Assembly: GCA_015075635.1 (NCBI GenBank)
Contig: JABTUA010000003.1
Span: forward strand, 248,001 to 312,000
From: Polyangiaceae bacterium
GTDB taxonomy: Bacteria; Myxococcota_A; Polyangia; Polyangiales; Polyangiaceae
Length of the DNA stretch: 64,000 bases
Reading direction: 5' to 3'
The notes beneath the pieces are model-generated. The model saw nothing but the letters and a program-made list of their open reading frames with translations, was not told the DNA's origin and ran no database searches. This document shows, piece after piece, positions 25,989 through 34,591 of the stretch (position 1 is the stretch's first letter; every line of letters begins with the position of its first letter). A program made the position numbers and the translations under genes.

Positions 25989-26043
25989 CTCCCCTCTTGC
26001 CGATCCGGGCGCGGGTACAACACATGGGATCCCGGAGGACACG

Positions 26044-26523
26044 GTGAGCAGCGTCTACGACTTTTCCGCCAAGACCATCGACGGTGTGGAGCAGAAGCTC
26101 GAAGCCTATCGGGGCAAGACGCTCCTGATCGTCAACGTCGCCTCGAAGTGCGGCTTCACCTCGCAGTACGAGGGGCTCGAGGCCATGTACCGCCGCCTGA
26201 AGGACCAGGGCCTCGAGGTGCTGGGCTTCCCCTGCGACCAGTTTGGGCATCAGGAGCCGGGCGACGAGGCGAGCATCAAGAGCTTCTGCTCGACGACCTA
26301 CGGAGTGACCTTCCCGATGTTCGCCAAAGTGGAGGTCAACGGCAAGGGCGCCCACCCGCTCTACGAGCACCTGAAGCACGAAGCGGCGGGGGTGCTCGGC
26401 ACCGAGGCCATCAAGTGGAACTTCACCAAGTTCCTGGTGGACAAGCAGGGCCGCGTCCTCGAGCGCTTCGCACCCAACGACACGCCGGAAGCCATCGAGG
26501 CCAAGCTGCGCGCGGTGCTCTGA
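26044..26523 (+). CDS. Glutathione peroxidase family (probably thioredoxin-dependent) protein
   Basis: A 159-residue cytosolic peroxidase that reduces hydroperoxides. The peroxidatic residue is Cys36 (Ser-Lys-Cys-Gly-Phe-Thr), not selenocysteine. Gln70 lies in GHQEPG and the Trp-Asn pair is in Lys-Trp-Asn-Phe-Thr-Lys-Phe-Leu. Further cysteines are Cys64 (Phe-Pro-Cys-Asp-Gln-Phe) and Cys82 before Tyr-Gly-Val-Thr-Phe-Pro; Cys82 sits where the resolving cysteine lies in thioredoxin-using members. GTG 26044 has a GGAGGA site. It stands alone between nuoI and a transporter gene. Confidence 0.93.
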   Translation: MSSVYDFSAKTIDGVEQKLEAYRGKTLLIVNVASKCGFTSQYEGLEAMYRRLKDQGLEVLGFPCDQFGHQEPGDEASIKSFCSTTYGVTFPMFAKVEVNGKGAHPLYEHLKHEAAGVLGTEAIKWNFTKFLVDKQGRVLERFAPNDTPEAIEAKLRAVL

Positions 26524-26577
26524 GCCCCGCGGGCAGCCGGGCCCGGAACGTGGGCGGGTCGTGATAGCGTCGCGCCC

Positions 26578-28251
26578 GTGAGCCCCGAAGCCTCGCCAAA
26601 GCGTCCATCCGCGCGCGCAGTCATCGCCGGGTTCTTCCTGGCCGTCCTCCTGTGCGCCATCAACTCCTATCTCACGCTCTCGTTCGGCGTGATCGAGGAG
26701 GGCCCGACCATCGCGGCGCTGTTCTTCTTCGCGATGTTCTTCCTCTCGAAGACGCGCATCACGTCCACGGAGATGGTGATCGTCGCGACCATGGGCAGCG
26801 CCGGCGGCAGCCTCGGCTTCATCAGCAATTTCTATGCAGCCAAGGCCATGACCGGCGATCCCTACTCGCTCTGGCAGATGGCGGGCTTTGCCGTGGTCAC
26901 GAGCCTGATCGGTCTCGTGTTCGTCATCCCGCTGCGCGACCTGCTCATCTTGCGCGCGCAGTTGCCCTGGCCCGGCTCCAAGGCCACCGCCTCCGTGATC
27001 GAGGCGTTGGTCGAGAAGGGTGATCCGAAGCAGCCGTATTACTTGCTCGCCAGCGTGCTGGTCTGCATCGCCTACGTCGTCGCCAACAACGACGGCGGCT
27101 TCGGCATCGTGCCGGAAGGGACGGAGCTCCACGTCTTCGGCCTCGCCGCCTTCGGCGCCGCCATCGCCTGGTCACCGTTCGCCATCGGTGGGGCGTACCT
27201 GATGGGTATGCGCACCTGCGTCGGCTTCTTGGTGGGCGGGTGCATCCTGCTGATCATGGCGCCGCACGTGCCCACGCCGTCCGCGCCGCACAAGTACGTC
27301 TGGCCGGGCATCGGCTTCCTCGTCTCGACGGGGCTCACGCTGATGGCGGTCAACTGGAAGGTCGTGAGCACGAGCATGAAGTCGCTGCTGTCGATCCGCG
27401 GCTCCAACCCCGACGACGACGATCCGGTGCTGAAACCCAGGACCTACGTCGTCTTCGTCGTGGTGGCGCTGGTCGTCACGTCGCTGTTCTCGTCGCTGGC
27501 GCTGGGGCTGAACCTGGCCCTGGTGCTGATCCTGGTCGTCGTCGGCGGGTTCTTGCAGAACGTGATCGCCACCCGCGCGGCCGCCCAGACCGCGTTCAAC
27601 CCGGCGCGGGTCATGGGCGTGCTGCTCCAGGGGGTGACGGCCTTGGCCGGCGGGAGCAGCGCGGCCACCAACCTGGCCGGCGCGGGCTTCGTGGCTGGCA
27701 GCGGGGCGCAGGCCGGAAACCTGACCGGGGACATGGTGTACGGCCGCTGGCTCAAGGTGCCGAGCCGCTGGCAGTTCTGGACTCAGACCCTGACCATCGT
27801 GCCCTGCGCGCTGGTCAGCGCCTACGTGTTCGAGTGGATCCGCAAGACGAAGACCGTGGCGCTCGACGGCGGCGACCTGCCCGCGCCCGTCGCCAAGATG
27901 TGGGCGGCGACGGCGCTCGTCTTCGACGGCCGTTCGCCCATGCCGCCCGGCGCCGTGAAGGCCATGGCCATCGCGGCGGTGCTGGGCGTGGTCTACGTGA
28001 TCCTGGAAGAGAACCAGAAGCTCCACCGCTTCTTGCCGTCCTCCGTCGGCATCGGCATCGCGCTGGTGCTGCCAGTCGCCTACGACTTCGCGTTCTTCTT
28101 CGGCGGCCTGGTCTTCTGGGGGCTGCTTGGCCGAGCGCTCAAGGTGAAGAACATCACTCTGACGACCCTCGCCGTCGGCGCCATCGTGGGAGAAGGCCTC
28201 GGCGGCGTGATGAAGCCCGTCTTGCAGATGCTGCACGTGATCAAGGGCTGA
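26578..28251 (+). CDS. OPT-family oligopeptide/metal-complex transporter
   Basis: A 557-residue polytopic membrane protein with about 13-16 hydrophobic helices, matching the oligopeptide transporter (OPT) superfamily. Recognisable parts are the start AINSYLTLSFGVIEEGPTIA, the Asn-Val-Ile-Ala-Thr-Arg region near 330 and AGAGFVAGSGAQAGNLTGDM near residue 370. OPT members move short peptides or metal chelates coupled to protons; the substrate is not predictable here. The GTG at 26578 gives a short basic N-terminus before the first helix. A small lipoprotein gene begins nine bases after the stop. Confidence 0.9.
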   Translation: MSPEASPKRPSARAVIAGFFLAVLLCAINSYLTLSFGVIEEGPTIAALFFFAMFFLSKTRITSTEMVIVATMGSAGGSLGFISNFYAAKAMTGDPYSLWQMAGFAVVTSLIGLVFVIPLRDLLILRAQLPWPGSKATASVIEALVEKGDPKQPYYLLASVLVCIAYVVANNDGGFGIVPEGTELHVFGLAAFGAAIAWSPFAIGGAYLMGMRTCVGFLVGGCILLIMAPHVPTPSAPHKYVWPGIGFLVSTGLTLMAVNWKVVSTSMKSLLSIRGSNPDDDDPVLKPRTYVVFVVVALVVTSLFSSLALGLNLALVLILVVVGGFLQNVIATRAAAQTAFNPARVMGVLLQGVTALAGGSSAATNLAGAGFVAGSGAQAGNLTGDMVYGRWLKVPSRWQFWTQTLTIVPCALVSAYVFEWIRKTKTVALDGGDLPAPVAKMWAATALVFDGRSPMPPGAVKAMAIAAVLGVVYVILEENQKLHRFLPSSVGIGIALVLPVAYDFAFFFGGLVFWGLLGRALKVKNITLTTLAVGAIVGEGLGGVMKPVLQMLHVIKG

Positions 28252-28260
28252 GCGAGAACG

Positions 28261-28674
28261 ATGAGCTTCCGCGAGCTCTGGCTGGGTACGGCTGCCTGCC
28301 TGCTGGCCATCGGTTGTCGCCAAGAGCCAGCCGCTCCCCAGGCCGACGCGGCGACCATCGAGGCTCCAGCCCCAGCCCCCGAAGCCGCAGCTTCCAGCGC
28401 CGGGAGCGCACAGCCAGCCGGATGTGCGCCTTTGCGGGAGCGCTACACCAAGGCGCGAGAAGCGGGTGGCGCGTGCGCCGCCGACTCCGACTGCGTCTGC
28501 TTTCGCTACGGGCTCGACGTGTACGCCGGCGTGACGGACTCCGCCACCAAGGCCGAGCTCGAGCGCATTCACTCCGCGTTCTCCGACGCCGGCTGCGCGG
28601 CGCCCGTCTGGGAAGGGCCGCCCATTCAGTGCGCGCCAAAGTGCCGAGCCAAGCGCTGTACGGCGCGGCGCTGA
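28261..28674 (+). CDS. Small Cys-containing lipoprotein
   Basis: A 137-residue predicted lipoprotein (Ala-Ile-Gly-Cys lipobox near residue 19), followed by an Ala/Pro-rich linker and a C-terminal domain of about 85 residues with seven cysteines, including Ala-Cys-Ala-Ala-Asp-Ser-Asp-Cys-Val-Cys. Function unknown. It lies nine bases after the OPT transporter gene and may be co-transcribed with it. Confidence 0.75.
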   Translation: MSFRELWLGTAACLLAIGCRQEPAAPQADAATIEAPAPAPEAAASSAGSAQPAGCAPLRERYTKAREAGGACAADSDCVCFRYGLDVYAGVTDSATKAELERIHSAFSDAGCAAPVWEGPPIQCAPKCRAKRCTARR

Positions 28675-28733
28675 GGGGCGTCCTGCACGGGCGAACCGTG
28701 CGCCCACGCACGCCGTCGTGTTACGTTCGAGCA

Positions 28734-28955
28734 ATGGCCGACGCCCCAGCGCTGACCCCGAGGATGCGGTGGGAGATGGTCGCCTCGCGCCTTGCAGAGG
28801 AGTCGCGGCAGGCGACCTACGAGGACAAGCTCGCGCAGCTCGAGTCCCTGATGGGCTCGGTCGACGACTTTGGTTGGCGTGACAGTCTCGGGCTGGACGA
28901 CGACCGAGTGCGCGCGCTCTGGATGAAGTTGCGTCTGGCGTGCTCGCATGGCTAA
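28734..28955 (+). CDS. Small helical protein paired with a nucleotidyltransferase
   Basis: A 73-residue, charged, probably all-helical protein starting at ATG 28734 and ending TAA 28953-28955. No signal peptide or known domain is seen. Third positions are strongly G/C and the frame overlaps the next gene's ATG by eight bases. A small protein coupled to a nucleotidyltransferase-like protein is the usual layout of toxin-antitoxin or regulatory two-gene modules. Which partner would be toxic cannot be said from sequence. Confidence 0.68.
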   Translation: MADAPALTPRMRWEMVASRLAEESRQATYEDKLAQLESLMGSVDDFGWRDSLGLDDDRVRALWMKLRLACSHG

Positions 28956-29571
28956 CCAGCGAAAGCGTCCGCGGAAGGCGCCGAGTCCGAGCTCACCCGC
29001 CTCGCTCGGCGGCCTCACCGCGGTGCTGCGGGCGGTCTCCGCCTGGCTCGTGGCCGCGAAGGTCGATTTTGCCGTCGTGGGTGGCGTGGCTGCATCGCTG
29101 CACGGGAAGCCACGGGTGACCAAGGATGTGGACGTCGTGGCGCTCGCGGACGAATCAACCTGGGAAGCGTTGGTGGAGAAGGCCGCCGGGCACGGGCTCT
29201 TCCCACGCATCGACGATCCGCTGGGGTTCGCCAGGAACACGCGGGTGCTGCTCTTGGTTCACCGCCCCTCGAAGATCGAGGTCGATCTGAGCTTCGGGAT
29301 GCTGCCCTTCGAGTCAGAGCTGGTGCACCGCGCTCGGGCGACCGAGGTGGGCGAGCTCCGCTTTCCCCTCGCGACGCCCGAGGACGTCATCGTGATGAAG
29401 GCGCTCGCGCTCCGACCCCGGGACGTGGGTGACATCGAGGGCATCGTCGAATCGAAGGTGGATCTCGACTTCGGCCGAATCCGCGCGACGCTCGCGCAGC
29501 TCAGCGCGGCCCTGGAATCGGACGACCACGTCTCTCGTCTCGACGAGATCCTCCGCGCCGTGCGCCGCTGA
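28948..29571 (+). CDS. Nucleotidyltransferase-fold protein (DUF6036/AbiEii-like)
   Basis: A 207-residue soluble protein. The minimal nucleotidyltransferase signature is visible near residue 45: FAVVGGVAASLHGKPRVTKD, then Val-Asp-Val, giving the Gly-Gly and Asp-x-Asp catalytic pattern; a third acidic residue probably lies in Ile-Glu-Val-Asp-Leu-Ser. The later TPEDVIVMKALALRPRDVGD segment is typical of the AbiEii/DUF6036 group. Such proteins act as toxins or antitoxins that nucleotidylate RNA or protein. It overlaps the 73-residue gene by eight bases. Another family member, without such a partner, lies at 43427. Confidence 0.82.
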   Translation: MANQRKRPRKAPSPSSPASLGGLTAVLRAVSAWLVAAKVDFAVVGGVAASLHGKPRVTKDVDVVALADESTWEALVEKAAGHGLFPRIDDPLGFARNTRVLLLVHRPSKIEVDLSFGMLPFESELVHRARATEVGELRFPLATPEDVIVMKALALRPRDVGDIEGIVESKVDLDFGRIRATLAQLSAALESDDHVSRLDEILRAVRR

Positions 29572-29648
29572 GGCCGTCGGCGCATGCGCGGCGGTCGAGG
29601 AGCGCTCCGCCGAGTTCCGCCTGGCACGCGCCGGTGTATCCTTCACCC

Positions 29649-31304
29649 GTGGCCTTCGTCTGTCCCGAGTGCGGTCGCTCGTACCCAGCGGGGGGGTTCT
29701 GCACCGAGGACGGCGGCGCGCTCAACGACGACTCGTTCTCTCCGTTGCTCGGCTCGATGGTCGGCGCCTACCGCGTGGCGACGCTGATCGGACAGGGTGG
29801 CATGGGCGAGGTCTACCGGGGCGTGCACCCCGAGATCGGCAGCCGCGTCGCCATCAAGGTGCTCTCCTCCGATGCAGCGCGCGCGCCGAGCTTGGCCGAG
29901 CGCTTCTTCGCCGAGGCCCGCGCCGTGAACGTGGTGCGTCACGAGGGCATCGTCAGCGTGCTCGACCTGAACCGACTCCCCGATGGTCGGCCCTACATCG
30001 TGATGGAGTACCTGGACGGCGCGCCGCTCACGCGGGTCATCGAGATGTACCGGCCGGCGCCCCTCGGGGCCATGCTCCAGATCCTGCTGAACGTGCTCGA
30101 CGCGCTCGGAGCCGCGCACGCGCAGGGCATCACGCACCGCGATCTCAAGCCCGACAACATCTTCGTGACCAGCACGGGTCGCACCAAAGTGCTCGACTTC
30201 GGCATCGCCAAGCTGCGCCCGGACATCGCCGGCGTCAGCGGCGCCACCAAGACCGGCGCCCTGCTCGGCACGCCCCACTACATGTCACCCGAGCAGGCGC
30301 GCGGGCAAGCCGTTGACCATCGCAGCGACATCTATTCGCTCGGCATGATCGCGTTCGAGCTCTTCACGGGGCAGCGCCCGTTCCACGCGGAGAACCTCTA
30401 CGATCTCTTGCGCCAGCACATCGAGGTGCGGCCCCCGAGCTTGTGCGAGCTCCGCCCGGAGATCCCCCGAGCGCTGGAGAGCGTGGTCCTCCGCGCGCTG
30501 GAGAAGGACCCGGCCCGCCGCCAGCAGACGACGGAGGAGCTCGCGGCGGAGCTGCGCCAGACCGCACCTTTCCTCCCCGCGGAGAGCTTCGTCACGCTGA
30601 CCGGCGTGCCGACCAGCGTGCCGCGCCCGGTCCTGACTCCCGGCGCTCAGGCCGGCAGAACCGCGCCCACCGCGCCCGGCTACGCTGCCACGCTGCCGGA
30701 GCAGCGCGTGCCGGTGAAGCGCGGCCCGAGCCCGCTCCTGTGGGGCGGCGTCGGCGTGCTGGTGCTGGGCGGCGGCATGGCGCTCTCGGCGGTGGTGGCG
30801 CTCGTGGTGTTCGGCGATCGCGACACCATCACCATCGTCGAGACGAAGCCACCCGCCGAGCCCAAGTCCGGTGCGGCGCCTCCGAAGGCGCCGGCGGCGG
30901 GAGTGACCAACCTGAAGCGGGTCGAGGCAGTGCAGTTCTACCCGAAGGCTCTGGAGCTGGCGCGCCAGCAGCTGCCCGGAGCGGAGCTCTCCACGCTGTC
31001 CGTGGACGAGCCGGAGTCGGATGGGAGCGTCGACTTCGCCAAGAGCGATGGGACCATCACCTACACCTTCACCGCGAAGGGCGAGGTCGCGTCGGTCACG
31101 CTGGACGGTGAGGCGCCGGTCGTCGCGAAGCTGCCAGTAGTGACGTTCATGACCGGCACGGTGCGCGCCCCCCGCTGCACCGTCGGCAAGGTGCTCGAGA
31201 GATCGGCGGTGAGTGGCGAAGACATCGTGGTGAGCTACGGCCCCGCGGCGTCGTGGACGGTGATCGGCGCCGACGACGTGAAGATGGTCCCCGATGACTG
31301 CTGA
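29649..31304 (+). CDS. Serine/threonine protein kinase with N-terminal zinc ribbon
   Basis: A 551-residue Hanks-type kinase. A Cys-Pro-Glu-Cys-Gly zinc-ribbon-like start is followed by a complete kinase domain (about residues 35-300): Gly-rich loop Gly-Gln-Gly-Gly-Met-Gly, Val-Ala-Ile-Lys near 67, HRDLKPDN near 163, Asp-Phe-Gly near 182 and GTPHYMSPEQA. A Pro-rich linker, one membrane helix (about 365-387) and a 150-residue C-terminal domain outside the membrane follow. The kinase is probably active, since all catalytic residues are present. GTG 29649 places the zinc ribbon at the start; GTG 29634 is an alternative. A pseudogene fragment follows ten bases after the stop. Confidence 0.92.
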   Translation: MAFVCPECGRSYPAGGFCTEDGGALNDDSFSPLLGSMVGAYRVATLIGQGGMGEVYRGVHPEIGSRVAIKVLSSDAARAPSLAERFFAEARAVNVVRHEGIVSVLDLNRLPDGRPYIVMEYLDGAPLTRVIEMYRPAPLGAMLQILLNVLDALGAAHAQGITHRDLKPDNIFVTSTGRTKVLDFGIAKLRPDIAGVSGATKTGALLGTPHYMSPEQARGQAVDHRSDIYSLGMIAFELFTGQRPFHAENLYDLLRQHIEVRPPSLCELRPEIPRALESVVLRALEKDPARRQQTTEELAAELRQTAPFLPAESFVTLTGVPTSVPRPVLTPGAQAGRTAPTAPGYAATLPEQRVPVKRGPSPLLWGGVGVLVLGGGMALSAVVALVVFGDRDTITIVETKPPAEPKSGAAPPKAPAAGVTNLKRVEAVQFYPKALELARQQLPGAELSTLSVDEPESDGSVDFAKSDGTITYTFTAKGEVASVTLDGEAPVVAKLPVVTFMTGTVRAPRCTVGKVLERSAVSGEDIVVSYGPAASWTVIGADDVKMVPDDC

Positions 31305-31314
31305 AAGGAAATGA

Positions 31315-31458
31315 ACGGGTCAGAACGGCGCGTGCTCCTTCGGCACCCAGGAGTGCAAGAACGGGGTCTCGAACTGCGCGCAGCTCGTCCAGCCGGGGAC
31401 GGAGGTCTGCAACGGCCTCGACGACGACTGCGACGGGCAGGTCGACGAGGGCTGCTGA
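31315..31458 (+). pseudogene. Remnant of a MopE-like Cys-rich protein C-terminus
   Basis: After a TGA at 31312 the frame is open to TGA 31456-31458 and has no start codon. It encodes about 47 residues ending Val-Cys-Asn-Gly-Leu-Asp-Asp-Asp-Cys-Asp-Gly-Gln-Val-Asp-Glu-Gly-Cys, the Cys/Asp-rich motif of MopE-like putative metal-binding proteins, preceded by Gly-Ala-Cys-Ser and Gln-Glu-Cys. G/C-rich third positions support former coding. It appears to be the 3' end of a gene whose body was lost. It sits between a kinase and a convergent lipoprotein gene. Confidence 0.7.
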
Positions 31459-31465
31459 AGCGCCA

Positions 31466-32047
31466 TCACGACCCACAGTTGTAGTAGCAGGTGTTGAACT
31501 CGAGGCAGGCGGCCGTGCAGTACAGGTCCGTGCACTCGACCGCGGCCGGGGTCTCGAGGCAGGCGTAGCAGTTGCCGAGCTGGGCGCCGTTGCAGTAATC
31601 GACGCACTCGCTCTTGCACGGCGCGGTCGCCCCGCAGATGCACTTGTCGATGGTCTCCGCGTACGCCTGGTAGCCGCCGGGCACGAGCGCGTTGCAGCAG
31701 TCGGCGCAGTACTGGCGGTCGGTGCTGTTGCAGCCGCCGCCGCCCACGCCGCTGCCCGCCCAGCCGGCGCTGCCGCCCATCGCGCCGCCCGTGCCGGCGC
31801 CCCCGCTGGTGCCTCCTGCTCCGCCTCCCTGGCAGCCCAGGATGCACTGCACCACGTCCTGGGCCGCGACGCAGTCGCAGAACAGCGCGCAGCTCGAGCA
31901 GCCGCTGCACTGCACCCCTCGCTCGCAGCTCGACGGGCTCCCGCCCGCCGCTGCGTCGGTGTTTTCCTTGAGCGAGTCCAGTGGGGTCAGCGAGCACGCG
32001 CAGACGAGCAGCGCGACTGCGGTCAGGCGCTCTGGACCCCGGGCCAT
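31466..32047 (-). CDS. Cys-rich lipoprotein
   Basis: A 193-residue lipoprotein (signal ends Val-Cys-Ala-Cys) with about 24 cysteines, two Cys-rich modules and a Gly/Ala-rich linker (about residues 70-100). Motifs such as Cys-Ser-Gly-Cys-Ser-Ser-Cys, Cys-Ala-Asp-Cys-Cys and Cys-Tyr-Ala-Cys recur in myxobacterial exported proteins. Function unknown; many disulphides are likely. It is divergent from the membrane protein gene at 32091, sharing a 43-base gap. Confidence 0.78.
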   Translation of the reverse strand: MARGPERLTAVALLVCACSLTPLDSLKENTDAAAGGSPSSCERGVQCSGCSSCALFCDCVAAQDVVQCILGCQGGGAGGTSGGAGTGGAMGGSAGWAGSGVGGGGCNSTDRQYCADCCNALVPGGYQAYAETIDKCICGATAPCKSECVDYCNGAQLGNCYACLETPAAVECTDLYCTAACLEFNTCYYNCGS

Positions 32048-32090
32048 CGCGGCGATGGTATCACCTGCCAGTTTCCCTTAGATCTCGGCG

Positions 32091-32813
32091 ATGCGCCCCC
32101 GCGAGCTCCTCCGCCAGCCCTTCGCGGTGCTGTTCGCCGCGATGGTGCTCGCGTACCTCGGCGTGGCGCTCGCGCTGCCGGAGCTCTGGCTCCGGCTGGC
32201 CGCCAAGGAGGGACCCATCGAGCACGCCGGGCACCTGGCGCTCGGTGGCGCGGCGCTGCTCTGGCTCTGGCTCGGCACCCGCGCTGCGGGCCGCGCGCGT
32301 GCGCTCGCCCTCGGTGTGGTCGCCTACCTTCTTCTGGCAGGCCTCGAGGAGATCGACTGGGGGCAGGTGTACGGCGTCGATCTGGGACACGGCCTCGTCG
32401 CCCGCTGGACCGGAGGCTCGCCGAACTTCCACAACGCGCAGCACAGCCACTCGTCGCTCGCCACCTGGTCGGTGCTCTGGATGAGCGCGCCGATGGCGCT
32501 CTTCTTCGGCTTGCCGCTGGCCCCGCTCGGCAGAGTGCGGGCGTTCTGGGCGGGTTTTTCGCCGGTGAGCTCGCGGCTCGCGGAGGGTGTCTCGTTCTTC
32601 GGCGCCGCGTGCCTGACCGCGGTGATCGACGGACTGCCGCTGCTCGAGCGCCGCCTGGGCTACGTCCCGCGCGCGGGCTCGGGCGATCCCGTCGGCGGTC
32701 CCCTCGGCTTCTTCCAGATCGCCTTCTACCTGGCCTGGGTCCTGGTCGCGTTGCGCGCGCTCGGCGAGCTCCGACGGGGACCGAGCGCCAAGGCGCCGCC
32801 CGGTGTACCCTGA
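32091..32813 (+). CDS. Polytopic membrane protein, unknown function
   Basis: A 240-residue protein with about six hydrophobic helices. A conserved-looking, charged segment between helices contains Glu-Glu-Ile-Asp-Trp-Gly-Gln and HNAQHSHSS, so a membrane enzyme with a His/Asp site is possible, but no family is recognised. The radical SAM operon begins 18 bases after the stop in the same direction, so it may be its first gene. Confidence 0.7.
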   Translation: MRPRELLRQPFAVLFAAMVLAYLGVALALPELWLRLAAKEGPIEHAGHLALGGAALLWLWLGTRAAGRARALALGVVAYLLLAGLEEIDWGQVYGVDLGHGLVARWTGGSPNFHNAQHSHSSLATWSVLWMSAPMALFFGLPLAPLGRVRAFWAGFSPVSSRLAEGVSFFGAACLTAVIDGLPLLERRLGYVPRAGSGDPVGGPLGFFQIAFYLAWVLVALRALGELRRGPSAKAPPGVP

Positions 32814-32830
32814 GCGGACAGCGCACGTCC

Positions 32831-34591
32831 GTGAAACTCGCCTTCGTCTACCCGCCGTTCTACGCCAAGCCGTTCAACGAGAACCTGCCGACCGTCGACG
32901 ACGAGTTCGGGCTGTTCCCGCACATCGGCTTCGGCTGGGCTGCGCGCGGCGCGAAGGCGGCGGGATGGCAGGTCCGGCTCTGGGACGCTCCCGCCGAGAA
33001 GAAGTCCTTGGACCGGGTGATCCGCGAGGTCGAGGACTGGGGGCCCGATCTGGTGGCCTTCTCCGCCCACGCCGCCCAGACCATCCGTGACCTCTACGCC
33101 TGGTCCAGGCCCTTCAAGCAGCGCACGCGCCTGCCGCTGCTGGTGGGCGGCTACGAGGCCAAGGTCTACCCGCACGAGATCATGGATCAGGGGGCGTTCG
33201 ACTTCTTGTGCGGGGGCGAAGGCCACGAGCTCTTGCCCCAGCTCCTTCAGGCCTTCGAGCGCGGTCGCGGCTACGAACGTGTGCCGGAGCTGTTCTTCAA
33301 GAGCGGCGGCGAGCTCCGCCACACCTTCCCGGGCGCGCGTCCGTCGTTTCGGAGCTACCCCACACCGGATCGCAGCATCTTCGACAACTCGCTCTACTAC
33401 TCGCACATCTCGCAGCGAAAGAGCTTCACCATCGGGATGAGTGAGCTCGGCTGCCCCTATCCCTGCACCTTCTGCTGCATGCGTCAGAGCGGCTGGGACG
33501 CCCGCAGCGCAGAGCAGATCGTGGACGAGATGGCCGAGTGCGTCGCGCTCGGCATCCACGAGATCGACTGGTTCGATCCGCTGATGCTCCACGATCGGCA
33601 GCGCGCGCTGGACATCGCCCGGGAGGTCGCGCGGCGAAAGCTCGACGTGATCTGGTCGTGTCGCTCCCGGGTGGACTCGCTGAGCTTCCACGGCTCGAAG
33701 AAGCAGCCGGACCACGAGCTGATCGGCGCGCTGGCCGAGGGCGGCTGCCGCCGCATCTACTTCGGCGTCGAGAGCGGTGACGACGACGTGCTCAAGCAGA
33801 TGATGAAGGGGCAGGCGGCCTCCACCGACTTGGGCAAGACGCTCGCCGCGGTGCGGGAGGCCGGCATCATGGCCCTGGGCTTCTTCATCCTGGGCGCGCC
33901 CGGCGACACCTTGGCCAGCGTGCGACGAACCGTGGACCTGTCGCTCTCGCTGCCGCTCGCCTACGCGCAGTACCAGATCGCCGTGATCAAGCCCCACACG
34001 GAGCTCGAGCGCCGTCACGTCGTGGAGGAGCTGGGCATCGACTACTGGCGCGAGTACGTGGCCGGCAGGATCGGCGAGCACCTCTTGCCCACACCCTGGA
34101 CGGAGCTCGACCGCGCGGAGCTCGAGCGGCTGGCGCGGCGGGCCTACCTCCGCTTCTACTCCCGTCCGGGCTACGCGCTCTCCATGCTGCGGCGCGTGCA
34201 GAGCTGGGAGGAGCTCGGGCGCTACGCGCGCGTGGGCGTGCAGCTCGCGCTCCGGCCGCTCCGGCCGACCGCGGCGGCGTCCCTCGGGCGGCGCGTGGGA
34301 CGCGCGACCCTGGCCTTCGCCGAGGCGCTCTTCACAGTGGCGAGCCCCGGCGCCCGCCACGGCGTGTTCGCGAAGGGCGGCGGCGTGCGCGGCGCGCTCG
34401 AGCTCGCCCGCGACGAGGCCGCCCGGCGCCGGAGCGACAGCATGCTGACGCGCGGGCGCGTCGCCGAGCTCGGCCTGGCGAGGCCCGCCCCGGACAGCAT
34501 CCCCAACCGCTACCGCACCTTCTTCGAGACGCTGCGCGAGCGCGTGGCGCCGCTCCGGGTGAGCGGCCCGCGGGAGGTAGAGGGCAAGTGA
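32831..34591 (+). CDS. B12-binding-domain radical SAM protein
   Basis: A 586-residue protein of the BchE/P-methyltransferase-like class. The N-terminal 180 residues form a cobalamin-binding Rossmann-type domain (Val-Tyr-Pro-Pro-Phe start, Leu-Leu-Val-Gly-Gly, then Leu-Cys-Gly-Gly-Glu-Gly). The radical SAM core follows with the cluster motif GCPYPCTFCCMRQ near residue 215 and a glycine-rich strand FGVESGDDDVLKQM near 315. Such enzymes methylate or rearrange unactivated carbon. The C-terminal 150 residues are Arg-rich with no recognised fold. GTG 32831 gives the typical start. The stop overlaps the next radical SAM gene (GTGA). Confidence 0.92.
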   Translation: MKLAFVYPPFYAKPFNENLPTVDDEFGLFPHIGFGWAARGAKAAGWQVRLWDAPAEKKSLDRVIREVEDWGPDLVAFSAHAAQTIRDLYAWSRPFKQRTRLPLLVGGYEAKVYPHEIMDQGAFDFLCGGEGHELLPQLLQAFERGRGYERVPELFFKSGGELRHTFPGARPSFRSYPTPDRSIFDNSLYYSHISQRKSFTIGMSELGCPYPCTFCCMRQSGWDARSAEQIVDEMAECVALGIHEIDWFDPLMLHDRQRALDIAREVARRKLDVIWSCRSRVDSLSFHGSKKQPDHELIGALAEGGCRRIYFGVESGDDDVLKQMMKGQAASTDLGKTLAAVREAGIMALGFFILGAPGDTLASVRRTVDLSLSLPLAYAQYQIAVIKPHTELERRHVVEELGIDYWREYVAGRIGEHLLPTPWTELDRAELERLARRAYLRFYSRPGYALSMLRRVQSWEELGRYARVGVQLALRPLRPTAAASLGRRVGRATLAFAEALFTVASPGARHGVFAKGGGVRGALELARDEAARRRSDSMLTRGRVAELGLARPAPDSIPNRYRTFFETLRERVAPLRVSGPREVEGK

